Shown here: positions 1 through 6,289 of the stretch, one piece after another
How the letters are laid out: each line of letters begins with the position of its first letter
Numbering within the stretch: position 1 is the stretch's first letter
Notes under the pieces: generated by a model
Database searches by the model: none
What the model was told of the DNA's origin: nothing
What the model saw: the letters and a program-made list of their open reading frames with translations, nothing else
Assembly: GCA_902767065.1 (NCBI GenBank)
Contig: CACXFW010000154.1
Span: forward strand, 1 to 7,848
Origin: an uncultured Lachnospiraceae bacterium
GTDB lineage: Bacteria > Bacillota > Clostridia > Lachnospirales > Lachnospiraceae
Direction: 5' to 3'
DNA length: 7,848 nucleotides
Position numbers and translations under genes: made by a program

Positions 1-17
1 CTGATAGTAATGATATG

Positions 18-116
18 GTAATTATTCAGCACCTCCTGGAATTGCTCATGATCCAGTCAGATAAGCTTGCTTATCTGACGGATCTGAACGGTTCCAGGGG
101 GGCGCTGAATAGTTAC
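18..116. repeat. Large imperfect inverted repeat with nested hairpin, downstream of the last gene
   Basis: Two arms, 18-41 and 92-116, are complementary over nearly their whole length. The exceptions are G-T wobbles at 22/112 and 34/99, one A-C mismatch at 31/103 and one extra G at about 100. Inside them is a second, stronger stem: GATCC (50-54) plus GTCAGATAAG (56-65) pairs with CTTATCTGAC (70-79) plus GGATC (80-84), with one bulged A at 55 and a 4-nt CTTG loop. Only two short unpaired stretches separate the stems (42-49 and 85-91). There is no T-run after the stem on either strand, so it is not a classical intrinsic terminator. It could be a structured 3' end for the kinase transcript, a palindromic repeat or MITE-like element, or an RNA regulator of the next gene to the left. 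Confidence 0.8.
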
Positions 117-131
117 ATGATATGATGTAAC
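112..131 (-). terminator. Short hairpin just after the PfkB kinase stop codon
   Basis: GTTACAT (112-118) and ATGTAAC (125-131) are perfect complements around a 6-nt loop, starting 3 nt past the stop codon on the minus strand. No U-run follows. The outer part shares sequence with the arm of the large inverted repeat (18-116), so the two structures would compete for the same bases. Whether it terminates or only stabilises the mRNA end cannot be told from the sequence. Confidence 0.35.
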
Positions 132-134
132 GGT

Positions 135-1067
135 TCAGCATCTTTCCACGATCACCTCATCCCGGATCTTTTCATAGACCGCTGGATCGAAGTCTCCTGT
201 GATCGGGGACATGGCGGACGCAGCCGATACCGAAACCGCATAGCCAAGGGCTTCCTCCGCGCTCATCCCCCTCTCCATGGCCACGGCAAACGCGCCTGTC
301 ATGGAATCTCCGCAGCCAACCGTGTTGACCGGCGTAAGAGACGGCGGTTTCCCGTGGAAAACACCGTCCTCGCAGGCAAGAACCGCACCGTCTGCGCCAA
401 GGGAGATCACAATCCAGGGGATTCTGTAAGTCTTAAGAAGATCCCGGGCGGACCGAAGCACATCCTCACAGCCGCTGACCCTGATTCCCAGAAGCGCTTC
501 GATCTCATCCTCATTTGGCTTGATCATGTCCGGACATCCCGCAAGGCCTTCCGACAGGTAGACGCCGCTGGTATCCAGGATCACCTTCCTCCCGGCCTTC
601 TTCACGACAGCAATCAGTCTCCGGTAAATGTCCGAAGGCACGCCGCGGGGCGCGGATCCCGACATGGTTACCACGCTGCTTCCTTCGATGATCGAAGAAA
701 ACTCCTCCACAAACCGGTCCACATCTTCCTGTTTCACGCTGAATCCCGGCTCCAGGTACTCCGTGGACCCGTACTTCGGATCCAGAATGTTAATACAGCT
801 TCTGGTTTCCCCTTCGACATGAAAGAAACGGGTCAAAACCCGGCTCTTCCGGGCAAGATCCTCCAGGTACTTCCCGTTGAAGCCGCCCGCGAAACCCGTC
901 GCCTGCACCTTCGCGCCGCAGATTCCGGCAACCTTTGCCACATTGAGACCTTTCCCGCCTGCCGTGTTCCGGACTTCCTTCACACGCATGACCGTACCGT
1001 TCTCAATCGCCCGCTCCATCACGTAGGCTTTGTCAATCGAAGCATTCAGGGTGACCGTTGTAATCAT
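135..1067 (-). CDS. PfkB-family ketose-phosphate kinase (1-phosphofructokinase / tagatose-6-phosphate kinase group)
   Basis: This cytoplasmic ATP-dependent kinase has 310 residues, the normal length for FruK/LacC proteins. Seen in the sequence: the N-terminal strand TVTLNASIDKAY with the substrate-binding Asp12, the first PfkB signature GGKGLN at residues 37-42, and the second signature NTVGCGDSMTGAF with the anion-hole glycines 251-253 and the catalytic base Asp254. The family converts fructose-1-phosphate or tagatose-6-phosphate to the 1,6-bisphosphate. The adjacent GatD-like dehydrogenase, whose known product is tagatose-6-phosphate, makes tagatose-6-phosphate the better guess, but this is inference from context. 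A start 30 nt upstream (1097) is possible but lacks a ribosome binding site, whereas 1067 has AAAGGA at a 5-nt spacing. The gene has its own promoter with a palindromic operator candidate and is separated from the dehydrogenase by 248 bp. Confidence 0.93.
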   Translation of the reverse strand: MITTVTLNASIDKAYVMERAIENGTVMRVKEVRNTAGGKGLNVAKVAGICGAKVQATGFAGGFNGKYLEDLARKSRVLTRFFHVEGETRSCINILDPKYGSTEYLEPGFSVKQEDVDRFVEEFSSIIEGSSVVTMSGSAPRGVPSDIYRRLIAVVKKAGRKVILDTSGVYLSEGLAGCPDMIKPNEDEIEALLGIRVSGCEDVLRSARDLLKTYRIPWIVISLGADGAVLACEDGVFHGKPPSLTPVNTVGCGDSMTGAFAVAMERGMSAEEALGYAVSVSAASAMSPITGDFDPAVYEKIRDEVIVERC

Positions 1068-1072
1068 CTGAG

Positions 1073-1078
1073 TCCTTT
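1073..1078 (-). promoter_or_regulatory. Ribosome binding site that fixes the kinase start
   Basis: On the minus strand AAAGGA lies 5 nt upstream of the ATG at 1067. Nothing comparable precedes the alternative in-frame ATG at 1097, so the shorter protein is preferred. Confidence 0.75.
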
Positions 1079-1122
1079 CCGTCTCGTCATCAGGCACTGT
1101 TTGCAGCTTGCCGCACGTCTTA

Positions 1123-1150
1123 TCTATAAACGATCGTTTATTTCTGACAA
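1123..1150 (-). promoter_or_regulatory. Candidate sigma-A promoter of the PfkB kinase
   Basis: Minus-strand -35 TTGTCA (1145-1150, five of six matches to consensus) and -10 TATAGA (1123-1128) are separated by 16 bp. Transcription would start near 1116, giving a leader of about 50 nt before the ATG at 1067. The palindrome at 1126-1141 overlaps the spacer and the -10, so the promoter is probably repressed by a dimeric regulator. Confidence 0.6.
1126..1141. promoter_or_regulatory. Perfect 16-bp palindromic operator candidate
   Basis: ATAAACGATCGTTTAT is its own reverse complement over all 16 bases. It overlaps the -10 and most of the spacer of the kinase promoter, the position expected for a repressor site. 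The half-site TAAACGA occurs again upstream of the first gene (7586-7592). TetR-, GntR- or LacI-type binding are all conceivable; the regulator is not in the window. Confidence 0.65.
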
Positions 1151-1152
1151 TA

Positions 1153-1217
1153 CCCGTTCGGATTCAGGTCCCGTAATCGAAACCGCTTCGTCCTCAGGAC
1201 CCGTACTTTCGAACGGG
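1153..1217. repeat. Nested inverted and direct repeats upstream of the kinase promoter
   Basis: CCCGTTCG (1153-1160) and CGAACGGG (1210-1217) are perfect complements 49 nt apart. Within them GGTCC (1167-1171) pairs with GGACC (1197-1201). The same inner parts also form a direct repeat: CAGGTCCCGTA (1165-1175) and CAGGACCCGTA (1195-1205) differ at one base and lie 30 bp apart. The block starts 2 bp upstream of the -35 box. It could be a regulator-binding region for the promoter, or a folded 3' UTR of the dehydrogenase transcript. Confidence 0.5.
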
Positions 1218-1250
1218 ATCCGGCTGCCTAAATGGTTTCCATGCAGGATT

Positions 1251-1273
1251 GTGATTCTATCGCGATAAATCAC
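1251..1273. repeat. Dyad symmetry after the dehydrogenase gene
   Basis: GTGATT (1251-1256) and AATCAC (1268-1273) flank the 10-bp palindrome TATCGCGATA (1258-1267), with one unpaired C at 1257. The dyad lies 42 bp past the stop codon of the dehydrogenase. No T-run follows, so it is a weak terminator candidate. An operator is equally possible. Confidence 0.35.
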
Positions 1274-1315
1274 GCAGAAGCATAATCTTCCAAGGCAAAC
1301 GTACAGGCAGGATTC

Positions 1316-2365
1316 TTACGCTTCGCTGTCGATCAGGATCTTCCCCTTCACCGTTCCCGGTGTCTTGAACCATTCAAACGCCTCCGCGATCCGGGAAAGC
1401 GGTACTTTTCTGTAGATGAAGGATTCGTCGAATTTCAGCTGTCCGGTGCTGAAGTAATAGGAGGTCAGCTCCCATTCCTTTCCGGGGAACGGAGCCGAAT
1501 AGGACATCCAGGATCCCGTGAGGGTGAATTCCTTCCGGTTCATGCATTCCCACTCATCCACGGTGAAGCTAAGCTCCCTCGTCGGGGTTCCGATAAAGCA
1601 CACGCCTGCCTTGTTCGCCGCCAGCCGGAACGCCATCTTCATCGTAACCGTATTTCCCGCCGTCTCATAGACGTAGTCAAAGCCCCGGCCGTCCGTCAGC
1701 TCCATGGCCCTGTCCATGAAGCCCTCCTCCAGCGTATTGATTCCAGCGTCAGCGCCAAGCCGTTTTCCGAGCTCCAGGCGTTCATTTACGATATCAAAAA
1801 CCACAACCTTCTTTGCGCCGAAGATCTTCGCCCACTGGAGCGTCATCATGCCGATCGTGCCTCCGCCAAGCACGGCTACCGTTCCTCCGCCCTGATAATC
1901 AAGGCGCTGAAGGCCGTGCAGGGCAACCGTCGCCGGCTCAAAGAACGCGCCTTGCTCGAAGCTGACATTGTCGGCAAAGGGAACCGCATTGAGCTGCGGC
2001 ACGCTGACATATTCCGCGAAGCTTCCGAATTCACGCGACCCGATAAAGCTGTAATGCTTGCACAGAGAATAATCTCCCCGCTGGCAGTCTATACATTTCA
2101 TGCAGGGAACCAGCGGGATACCGGCCACCCGGTCACCCGGCTTCAGGCGTGTCACTCCTTCCCCGGTCTCGACGACGGTTCCGGAAAACTCATGGCCGAG
2201 CACATTCGGGAAATAATGGCAGGCATCCGCGTTCACCCGCGGCACATCCGAGCCGCAGATTCCGGTATACCTGACCTTGATCAGAACCCTGCCCGGTCCG
2301 GCCTTCGGCGTCTCGATCTCTTCGTAGCGGATATCATTTTTTGCGTGTACAACTCCGGCTTTCAT
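1316..2365 (-). CDS. gatD: Zinc-dependent medium-chain dehydrogenase, galactitol-1-phosphate 5-dehydrogenase type
   Basis: The protein has 349 residues, full length for the medium-chain dehydrogenase family. Catalytic zinc ligands Cys37, His58 and Glu59 are present, with Glu143 at the position used in GatD. The structural zinc lobe has all four cysteines (88, 91, 94, 102). The Rossmann motif GGGTIG (167-172) is followed by Asp191 at the end of the second strand, which favours NAD over NADP. As I remember E. coli GatD, several stretches match closely: GSDVPR, HYFPNVLGHEFSG, YSFIGSREFGSFAEY and GSWMSYSAPFPGKEWE (284-299). GatD oxidises galactitol-1-phosphate to tagatose-6-phosphate, which the next gene's product could phosphorylate. 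Related proteins act on sorbitol, xylitol or other polyols, so the substrate is open. The start has GGAG about 6 nt upstream. The long gap before it contains the tandem repeats at the end of the xylB-like gene. Confidence 0.9.
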   Translation of the reverse strand: MKAGVVHAKNDIRYEEIETPKAGPGRVLIKVRYTGICGSDVPRVNADACHYFPNVLGHEFSGTVVETGEGVTRLKPGDRVAGIPLVPCMKCIDCQRGDYSLCKHYSFIGSREFGSFAEYVSVPQLNAVPFADNVSFEQGAFFEPATVALHGLQRLDYQGGGTVAVLGGGTIGMMTLQWAKIFGAKKVVVFDIVNERLELGKRLGADAGINTLEEGFMDRAMELTDGRGFDYVYETAGNTVTMKMAFRLAANKAGVCFIGTPTRELSFTVDEWECMNRKEFTLTGSWMSYSAPFPGKEWELTSYYFSTGQLKFDESFIYRKVPLSRIAEAFEWFKTPGTVKGKILIDSEA

Positions 2366-2487
2366 GGCAATCTCCGTTCCACCGCCTTCACTTTGCGGTA
2401 TAAAAGAATCTCCTTATCTCCCGCAGGCCTGGTCATGGAATCAAACCTGCTGTGAATCATGAATCCTGCATCAATCGATGAAAATCC
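2366..2487. other. Upper part of the intergenic region between the xylB-like and gatD-like genes
   Basis: No gene is visible here. On the minus strand it holds the ribosome binding site of the dehydrogenase and a TATACC sequence near 2400 without a convincing -35. ATCCTGCA (2463-2470) is complementary to TGCAGGAT (2498-2505). The 15 bases at 2470-2484 recur almost exactly at 2508-2523, a worn remnant of the tandem array to its right. Confidence 0.5.
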
Positions 2488-2627
2488 AGTCTGTCCGTGC
2501 AGGATGTATCAATCCGATGAAAAGACAGCCTCTCTGCGCATCATGCAGCGGTCAGAGGGAAAGATCAGCCTCTCTGCGCATCATGCAGCGGTCAGAGGGA
2601 AAGATCAGTCTGTCTGCGCATCATGCA
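2488..2627. repeat. Tandem repeat array of about 40 bp overlapping the xylB-like stop codon
   Basis: Two identical 40-bp units occupy 2527-2566 and 2567-2606. A third, matching over its first half, begins at 2607 and encodes the last residues (HDAQTD) of the kinase; the stop codon straddles the 2606/2607 junction. A diverged unit precedes them from 2488, and the sequence upstream of it (2470-2484) also repeats. Each perfect unit can fold, CCTCTCTGC pairing with GCAG and AGAGG around the GCATCAT segment, so the transcript would carry serial hairpins between the two genes. The pattern suggests duplication of the gene's 3' end. Confidence 0.85.
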
Positions 2628-4125
2628 TCAGGTCCTTCAGATTCTCATACAGTGCCCGGTAGGTCCTGTAGCCCTTCTCATAGGCCTCAGCGTCCGCCCT
2701 CTTCGGTTCGTGGACGCGCCGGGTGGCAATGGTCCTGTCAATCACCTCCCGGTAAGAGGGGAAAAGTCCGACGCCAACCCCTGCCAGCATGCACGCCCCC
2801 CAGGTCGTCGCCGTGTCAGAGGAAGGAACTTCTATCTTCTTCCCGGTGATATCTGCCTTGATCTGCGTCCAGAGCAGGGAATTCGCAGACCCGCCCATCG
2901 CCTTCAAAACCTCCACATCCGCGCCTGCGCTCTTCGCGACTTCCAGGTTATGGCGAAGCGCGTAGGCAACTCCTTCCATCAGTGCCCGGATGAAATGGCC
3001 TTTCTTCTTCGTGAAGTCGATCCCGTAGAAGACCCCCTTCGCTTCCGGATCCCAGATCGGGGTCCGCTCGCCGGACAGATACGGCAGGAATACAAGCCCT
3101 TCGCTTCCGGCCGGAACCGCCGCCGCAGCCTGGTTCATCTGATCCAGCGAGCTTATGCCCAGCTGTTCCTTCATCAGCCGCTCCCCGTCGCCGAATTCCT
3201 TCTCAAACCAGCGCATCGCTCCGCCGCCGCCCGTCGTACCGCCCTGAAGCAGCCATCTGTCCGGCACCACATGGTATCCCAGAATCAGCCTGGGATCCGC
3301 ATGGTACTGATCCATGCAGATGCTCATGCCGCCGGCCTGTCCGCCCTGCTCCTGCGTCTCTCCGGGCTCTGATACGCCGACCCCCAGCGTACCGCAGCAG
3401 GCATCCAGCCCGCCCGCAACAACCGGGGTTCCCTCCAGAAGGCCGGTCTTCGCGGCAGCTTCTGCCGTTACATGTCCCACGACCTTGTCGCAGGATACGA
3501 TCTCAGGCAGGAAATGTTCCGGAATCCCCAGCTCCCTGGCCATCTCCAGGTCCCAGCAGCCTCTGCGCATATCGAAGCAGTGCCAGCCGTATCCCTGGGA
3601 AATGTCCTGTGTGACGGCGCCGGTCAGGCGGTATACAAGAAAGCTGTTGCACTGCAGGATCTTATCAATCCTTCCATACACCTCAGGCAACACTCTCTCA
3701 TACCAGAGGACCTTGGGCGTGGTGTACATCGGCTGAAGGGGATTGCCCGCAACCGAGAAGATCCTGTCAGCACCGAGTCTCGAGGTCATTTCCTGGCAGA
3801 TCTCATTGGCGCGCGTATCCATCCAGATCGGGGTCGGACACAGAACCTTTCCCTCCCCGTCCAGCGCCACCGCAGACCAGCTCTGTCCGTCCACACCGAT
3901 TCCGGCGATCCTGTCCGCAGACACTCCGCTCTTCTCCAGAAGGGTCCTGATTGCAGCCGCAACACCGTTCCACCAGTCATCGGGATTCTGCTCCGCCCAG
4001 CCCGTATGCGGGTATTGCACCGGATATTCTTTCGTCGCGGACGAAACCGCGTGTCCGTCTTTATCAAACACCGCCACCTTGCAGGAGCTGGTTCCGATAT
4101 CAATTCCCAGTAATAATTCACTCAT
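2605..4125 (-). CDS. xylB: FGGY-family carbohydrate kinase, xylulokinase-like
   Basis: The protein has 506 residues, the usual length for xylulokinases. The N-terminal phosphate-binding loop is GIDIGTSSCK (7-16), the linker GWAEQNPDDWW (42-52) and the segment VLWYERVLPEVYGRIDKI (139-156) are typical of the family, and the catalytic base is Asp241 in GGLDACCG. The C-terminal ATP site is in the GGSANSLLW region. The enzyme would phosphorylate a ketose such as D-xylulose at the expense of ATP. The usual second phosphate loop (SLGTSG in classical XylB) is replaced by EQGGQAGG (259-266), so another ketose or polyol is quite possible. The start at 4125 has only a weak ribosome binding site (GGAAG, 10 nt away). 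The gene follows rhaB by 62 bp, and its stop codon lies in the tandem repeat array. Confidence 0.85.
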   Translation of the reverse strand: MSELLLGIDIGTSSCKVAVFDKDGHAVSSATKEYPVQYPHTGWAEQNPDDWWNGVAAAIRTLLEKSGVSADRIAGIGVDGQSWSAVALDGEGKVLCPTPIWMDTRANEICQEMTSRLGADRIFSVAGNPLQPMYTTPKVLWYERVLPEVYGRIDKILQCNSFLVYRLTGAVTQDISQGYGWHCFDMRRGCWDLEMARELGIPEHFLPEIVSCDKVVGHVTAEAAAKTGLLEGTPVVAGGLDACCGTLGVGVSEPGETQEQGGQAGGMSICMDQYHADPRLILGYHVVPDRWLLQGGTTGGGGAMRWFEKEFGDGERLMKEQLGISSLDQMNQAAAAVPAGSEGLVFLPYLSGERTPIWDPEAKGVFYGIDFTKKKGHFIRALMEGVAYALRHNLEVAKSAGADVEVLKAMGGSANSLLWTQIKADITGKKIEVPSSDTATTWGACMLAGVGVGLFPSYREVIDRTIATRRVHEPKRADAEAYEKGYRTYRALYENLKDLMHDAQTD

Positions 4126-4148
4126 AATCTCATCGCTTCCATGCGTCA

Positions 4149-4166
4149 GCGGCGGTCATAAGCCGC
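4149..4166 (-). repeat. Small GC hairpin between rhaB and the xylB-like gene
   Basis: GCGGC (4149-4153) and GCCGC (4162-4166) pair around an 8-nt loop in the 62-bp gap. No U-run follows. It probably does not terminate transcription but could protect or separate the two coding segments of a shared mRNA. Confidence 0.35.
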
Positions 4167-4187
4167 AGCCTTTTATAACTGCCTGAT

Positions 4188-5603
4188 TCATGATGCACAG
4201 CGGGGGCGGAAAACCTCCACAGGGAAGGAATCCCTGACGATCTGCCCTGCCTCCTCCAGATCCCGGATCGCGCCTCTTCCCCACATCTGAACGATAATAT
4301 TCCCGATCGCGGAAGCCTCCACCGGTCCGGCGGTCACTTCCTTGCCAAGCGCATCCGCCGTCAGCTGGTTCAGGTAAGCGGCCTGAGAGCCGCCGCCCAC
4401 AATCTGCACCTTCCGGTACTTCTTTCCGGTCAGATCCTCAAGTTCCTTCGCCGTCTTTGCGTAGCACGCGGCCAGGCTCCTGTAGACGACGCTGGCCATC
4501 TCTGACGGCGTTTCGGGCGCCTTCATGCCATGCGCCACGCACCAGTCACGGATACTGCCGCACATACTGTCCGGGGACAGGAAACAGTTGTCCTGCACAT
4601 CCACTATGGCGGGGAAATCCCTGTTCTCCTCCGCCATCCGGCACAGACTGGCGAAGCTGTAACGATCGCCATACTCATGGCGTACGGACTGAATCATCCA
4701 CAGGCCCATGATATTCTTATGGAAACAGATCGATCCGTCGGCACTGCCCTCATTCGTAAAGTTCGCTCTCCGGCTTTCCTCGCTGCAGTCCGGGCCATCC
4801 CGGCGCACGCCCATGAGAGACCAGGTGCCGGAGCTGATATAGATGCTCTCTTCCTCCGTCCTTGGCAAGGCGGCAACCGCGCAGGCGGTGTCATGCGTCG
4901 CAGGAAGATAGACATCCGGACAGCAGCCTGCCTGCTCCTGGCAGCGCTTCGACAGTTTCCCGACAAAGGTTCCCGGAAAGCTGACAGGACCAAACAGCCG
5001 TTTCGGCAGGCCCAGCAGATCGATCAGGTCAAAGTCCCAGTCTTTCCTGTCCGGGTCCATCAGCTGCGATGTGGAAGCCTCGGTGTATTCCCATTTCTTT
5101 ACGCCGGTCAGAAGATAATTCAGATAATCCGGCGTCATCAGAAGGGATACGGCCTTCTCCAGATGAGAGGGATTCCGCTCCCTGACCGACATCAGCTGAT
5201 AGATCGTGTTGTAATCCGCCTTGAGCAGGCCTGTCCTGCGGTAAAGCTCCTGCGGGGAAATGATCTTCTCGACTACGCGGTCCATTCCGGTGGTTCTCAG
5301 ATCCCGGTATCCATAGCTCTCACCCACCAGGTCTCCATTTTCATCCAGAAGGACATAATCCACGCCCCAGGTATCAATCGCCAGGCTGACCGGGCTCTTA
5401 CCCGCTTCTGTGCACAGACGAAGCCCTTCAACGATGTTGTCGGCAATCTTTGTGTAATCCCAGCACAGCGCCCCTTCGCGCTTTTCCATCTGATTGTCAA
5501 ACCGGTGGATGGTTTCCAGCGTCAGCTTCCCATCCTCCAGAGCTCCCAGGATCAGGCGGCCGCCCGAAGCGCCGATATCAGCTGCCGCGTAGTATTGTTT
5601 CAT
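4188..5603 (-). CDS. rhaB: Rhamnulokinase
   Basis: This cytoplasmic FGGY kinase of 471 residues transfers phosphate from ATP to the 1-hydroxyl of L-rhamnulose; in some gut Firmicutes RhaB-type enzymes serve L-fuculose (family knowledge). Seen here: the phosphate loop ADIGASGGR (8-16), the sugar-site motif IDTWGVDYVLLDENG (76-90), the catalytic Asp238 in ATHDTA, the second phosphate loop ISSGTWSLMG, a FTNEGS segment, and the adenosine site VGGGSQ...NQLTADALG...GPVEASAIGNI (402-435). These are the RhaB hallmarks rather than those of glycerol or xylulose kinases. An in-frame ATG at 5657 would add 18 residues with no family resemblance. The start at 5603 is preferred because it opens directly into the conserved first strand and has GGGAGGA upstream. 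FucU precedes it by 134 bp. Confidence 0.93.
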   Translation of the reverse strand: MKQYYAAADIGASGGRLILGALEDGKLTLETIHRFDNQMEKREGALCWDYTKIADNIVEGLRLCTEAGKSPVSLAIDTWGVDYVLLDENGDLVGESYGYRDLRTTGMDRVVEKIISPQELYRRTGLLKADYNTIYQLMSVRERNPSHLEKAVSLLMTPDYLNYLLTGVKKWEYTEASTSQLMDPDRKDWDFDLIDLLGLPKRLFGPVSFPGTFVGKLSKRCQEQAGCCPDVYLPATHDTACAVAALPRTEEESIYISSGTWSLMGVRRDGPDCSEESRRANFTNEGSADGSICFHKNIMGLWMIQSVRHEYGDRYSFASLCRMAEENRDFPAIVDVQDNCFLSPDSMCGSIRDWCVAHGMKAPETPSEMASVVYRSLAACYAKTAKELEDLTGKKYRKVQIVGGGSQAAYLNQLTADALGKEVTAGPVEASAIGNIIVQMWGRGAIRDLEEAGQIVRDSFPVEVFRPRCAS

Positions 5604-5614
5604 AATGTCTGTGT

Positions 5615-5621
5615 TCCTCCC
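5615..5621 (-). promoter_or_regulatory. Ribosome binding site of rhaB
   Basis: GGGAGGA lies 11 nt before the ATG at 5603, slightly farther than ideal. It supports this start over the in-frame ATG at 5657. Confidence 0.65.
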
Positions 5622-5675
5622 GCGGATTCCCGTTTCCATCTGTGACCCATTCCACACGGCATCTCCCGCGCCGGA

Positions 5676-5690
5676 CCTGCCGCCGGCAGG
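5676..5690 (-). repeat. Hairpins between fucU and rhaB
   Basis: CCTGCC (5676-5681) pairs with GGCAGG (5685-5690) around 3 nt. A second small hairpin, AGGAG/CTCCT, covers 5714-5726 and would hide an AGGAGG sequence on the minus strand that has no start codon after it. Neither is followed by a U-run, so read-through from fucU into rhaB is expected. Confidence 0.4.
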
Positions 5691-5737
5691 CTGGTATCTT
5701 TGCGTTTCGCTTCAGGAGCGCCTCCTTACACGGATCA

Positions 5738-6178
5738 TCAGTCCGTTACAACGCCCTTCTGAAGCATAATGTTGGCATACAGCGCGGACTCTCCCGTTGC
5801 GATGATCGCGTAGGACTTCTTCGTCTCCTCGTAGAAGGCAAAGCGCTCAATCGTTCCGATCGCTTTCTCTCCGCGCGGATCGTGCTTTCTGACGATCTCC
5901 TTGTAGGTCTCCCAGATCGGGGTCTCCACAGGATCTCCCGGCATCACCTCCATCAGGCTGACCGGATGCTCCACATAGGTATCAAGCGGAAATACCTGGA
6001 GAATCGCATCCAGGATCTCCGGCACGCCATGTCCGTCCATCCGGATCACGATCGCGTCCTTTCCCATCGACTCTGCGGGGAAATTACCGTCCCCGATCAC
6101 CAGGCGGTCACTGTGTCCCATCTCTGCCAGAACCATCAAAAGCTCCGGTGAGAGAATTTTAGGAATTCCTTTTAACAT
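5738..6178 (-). CDS. fucU: RbsD/FucU-family sugar mutarotase (L-fucose mutarotase)
   Basis: The protein has 146 residues, the normal length of FucU. It would interconvert the alpha and beta anomers of a free sugar, for FucU L-fucose, supplying the isomerase. Family marks seen: the N-terminal LKGIPKILSPELL, the catalytic motif GHSDRLVIGDGNFP (21-34) with His22 and Asp24, and the C-terminal FYEETKKSYAIIATGE followed by ALYANIMLQKGV, which carries the conserved Tyr and Asn. RbsD members are shorter and differ at the C-terminus, so FucU is favoured. A reading-frame start at 6280 would add 34 residues without similarity and overlap a hairpin; the start at 6178 has AAGGAG 9 nt upstream. With rhaB next to it, the pair argues for a deoxyhexose substrate. 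Confidence 0.93.
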   Translation of the reverse strand: MLKGIPKILSPELLMVLAEMGHSDRLVIGDGNFPAESMGKDAIVIRMDGHGVPEILDAILQVFPLDTYVEHPVSLMEVMPGDPVETPIWETYKEIVRKHDPRGEKAIGTIERFAFYEETKKSYAIIATGESALYANIMLQKGVVTD

Positions 6179-6187
6179 GGTTCTTTT

Positions 6188-6193
6188 CTCCTT
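6188..6193 (-). promoter_or_regulatory. Ribosome binding site that fixes the fucU start
   Basis: AAGGAG lies 9 nt upstream of the ATG at 6178, within a longer purine run GAGGAAGGAGA. It decides against the upstream in-frame ATG at 6280. Confidence 0.75.
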
Positions 6194-6244
6194 CCTCGTT
6201 CGTCCGGTGAACATTGGCGGCAAGCCTGCCCTGCCGCGCTCAGA

Positions 6245-6278
6245 GCTGAAAACATCGGCCGCAGCCGACATTTTCAGC
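6245..6278 (-). terminator. Candidate terminator or attenuating hairpin after the reductase gene
   Basis: GCTGAAAA (6245-6252) pairs with TTTTCAGC (6271-6278), and TCGGC (6255-6259) pairs with GCCGA (6264-6268). A CA/CA internal loop separates the two stems and CGCA forms the tip. The A and T runs on either side of a GC stem resemble a weak bidirectional intrinsic terminator. It starts 11 nt past the reductase stop codon and lies upstream of fucU, so it may lower expression of the downstream genes rather than stop it. Confidence 0.45.
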
Positions 6279-6289
6279 ATCCTGCAGCT

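Noticed and set aside
30..37. AGGAGGTG on the minus strand as a ribosome binding site for a gene at the left edge
   Set aside because: No ATG, GTG or TTG follows at a usable distance before the window ends. It is better explained as part of the inverted repeat.
1153..1217. Hammerhead-like ribozyme, because the minus strand reads CTGAGGACGAAG
   Set aside because: The conserved core CUGANGA-stem-GAAA and a matching cleavage site are not present in the right arrangement.
354..1268. 304-codon plus-strand open frame opposite the PfkB kinase
   Set aside because: It is antisense to a gene with complete kinase motifs, and its translation is rich in Arg and His with no family resemblance. It is a shadow of GC-rich codon usage.
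2488..2627. CRISPR array
   Set aside because: The 40-bp units are directly adjacent, with no unique spacers between repeats, and they derive from the gene end.
4530..5645. 371-codon plus-strand open frame opposite rhaB
   Set aside because: It is antisense to a clear rhamnulokinase, with no ribosome binding site and no recognisable motifs.
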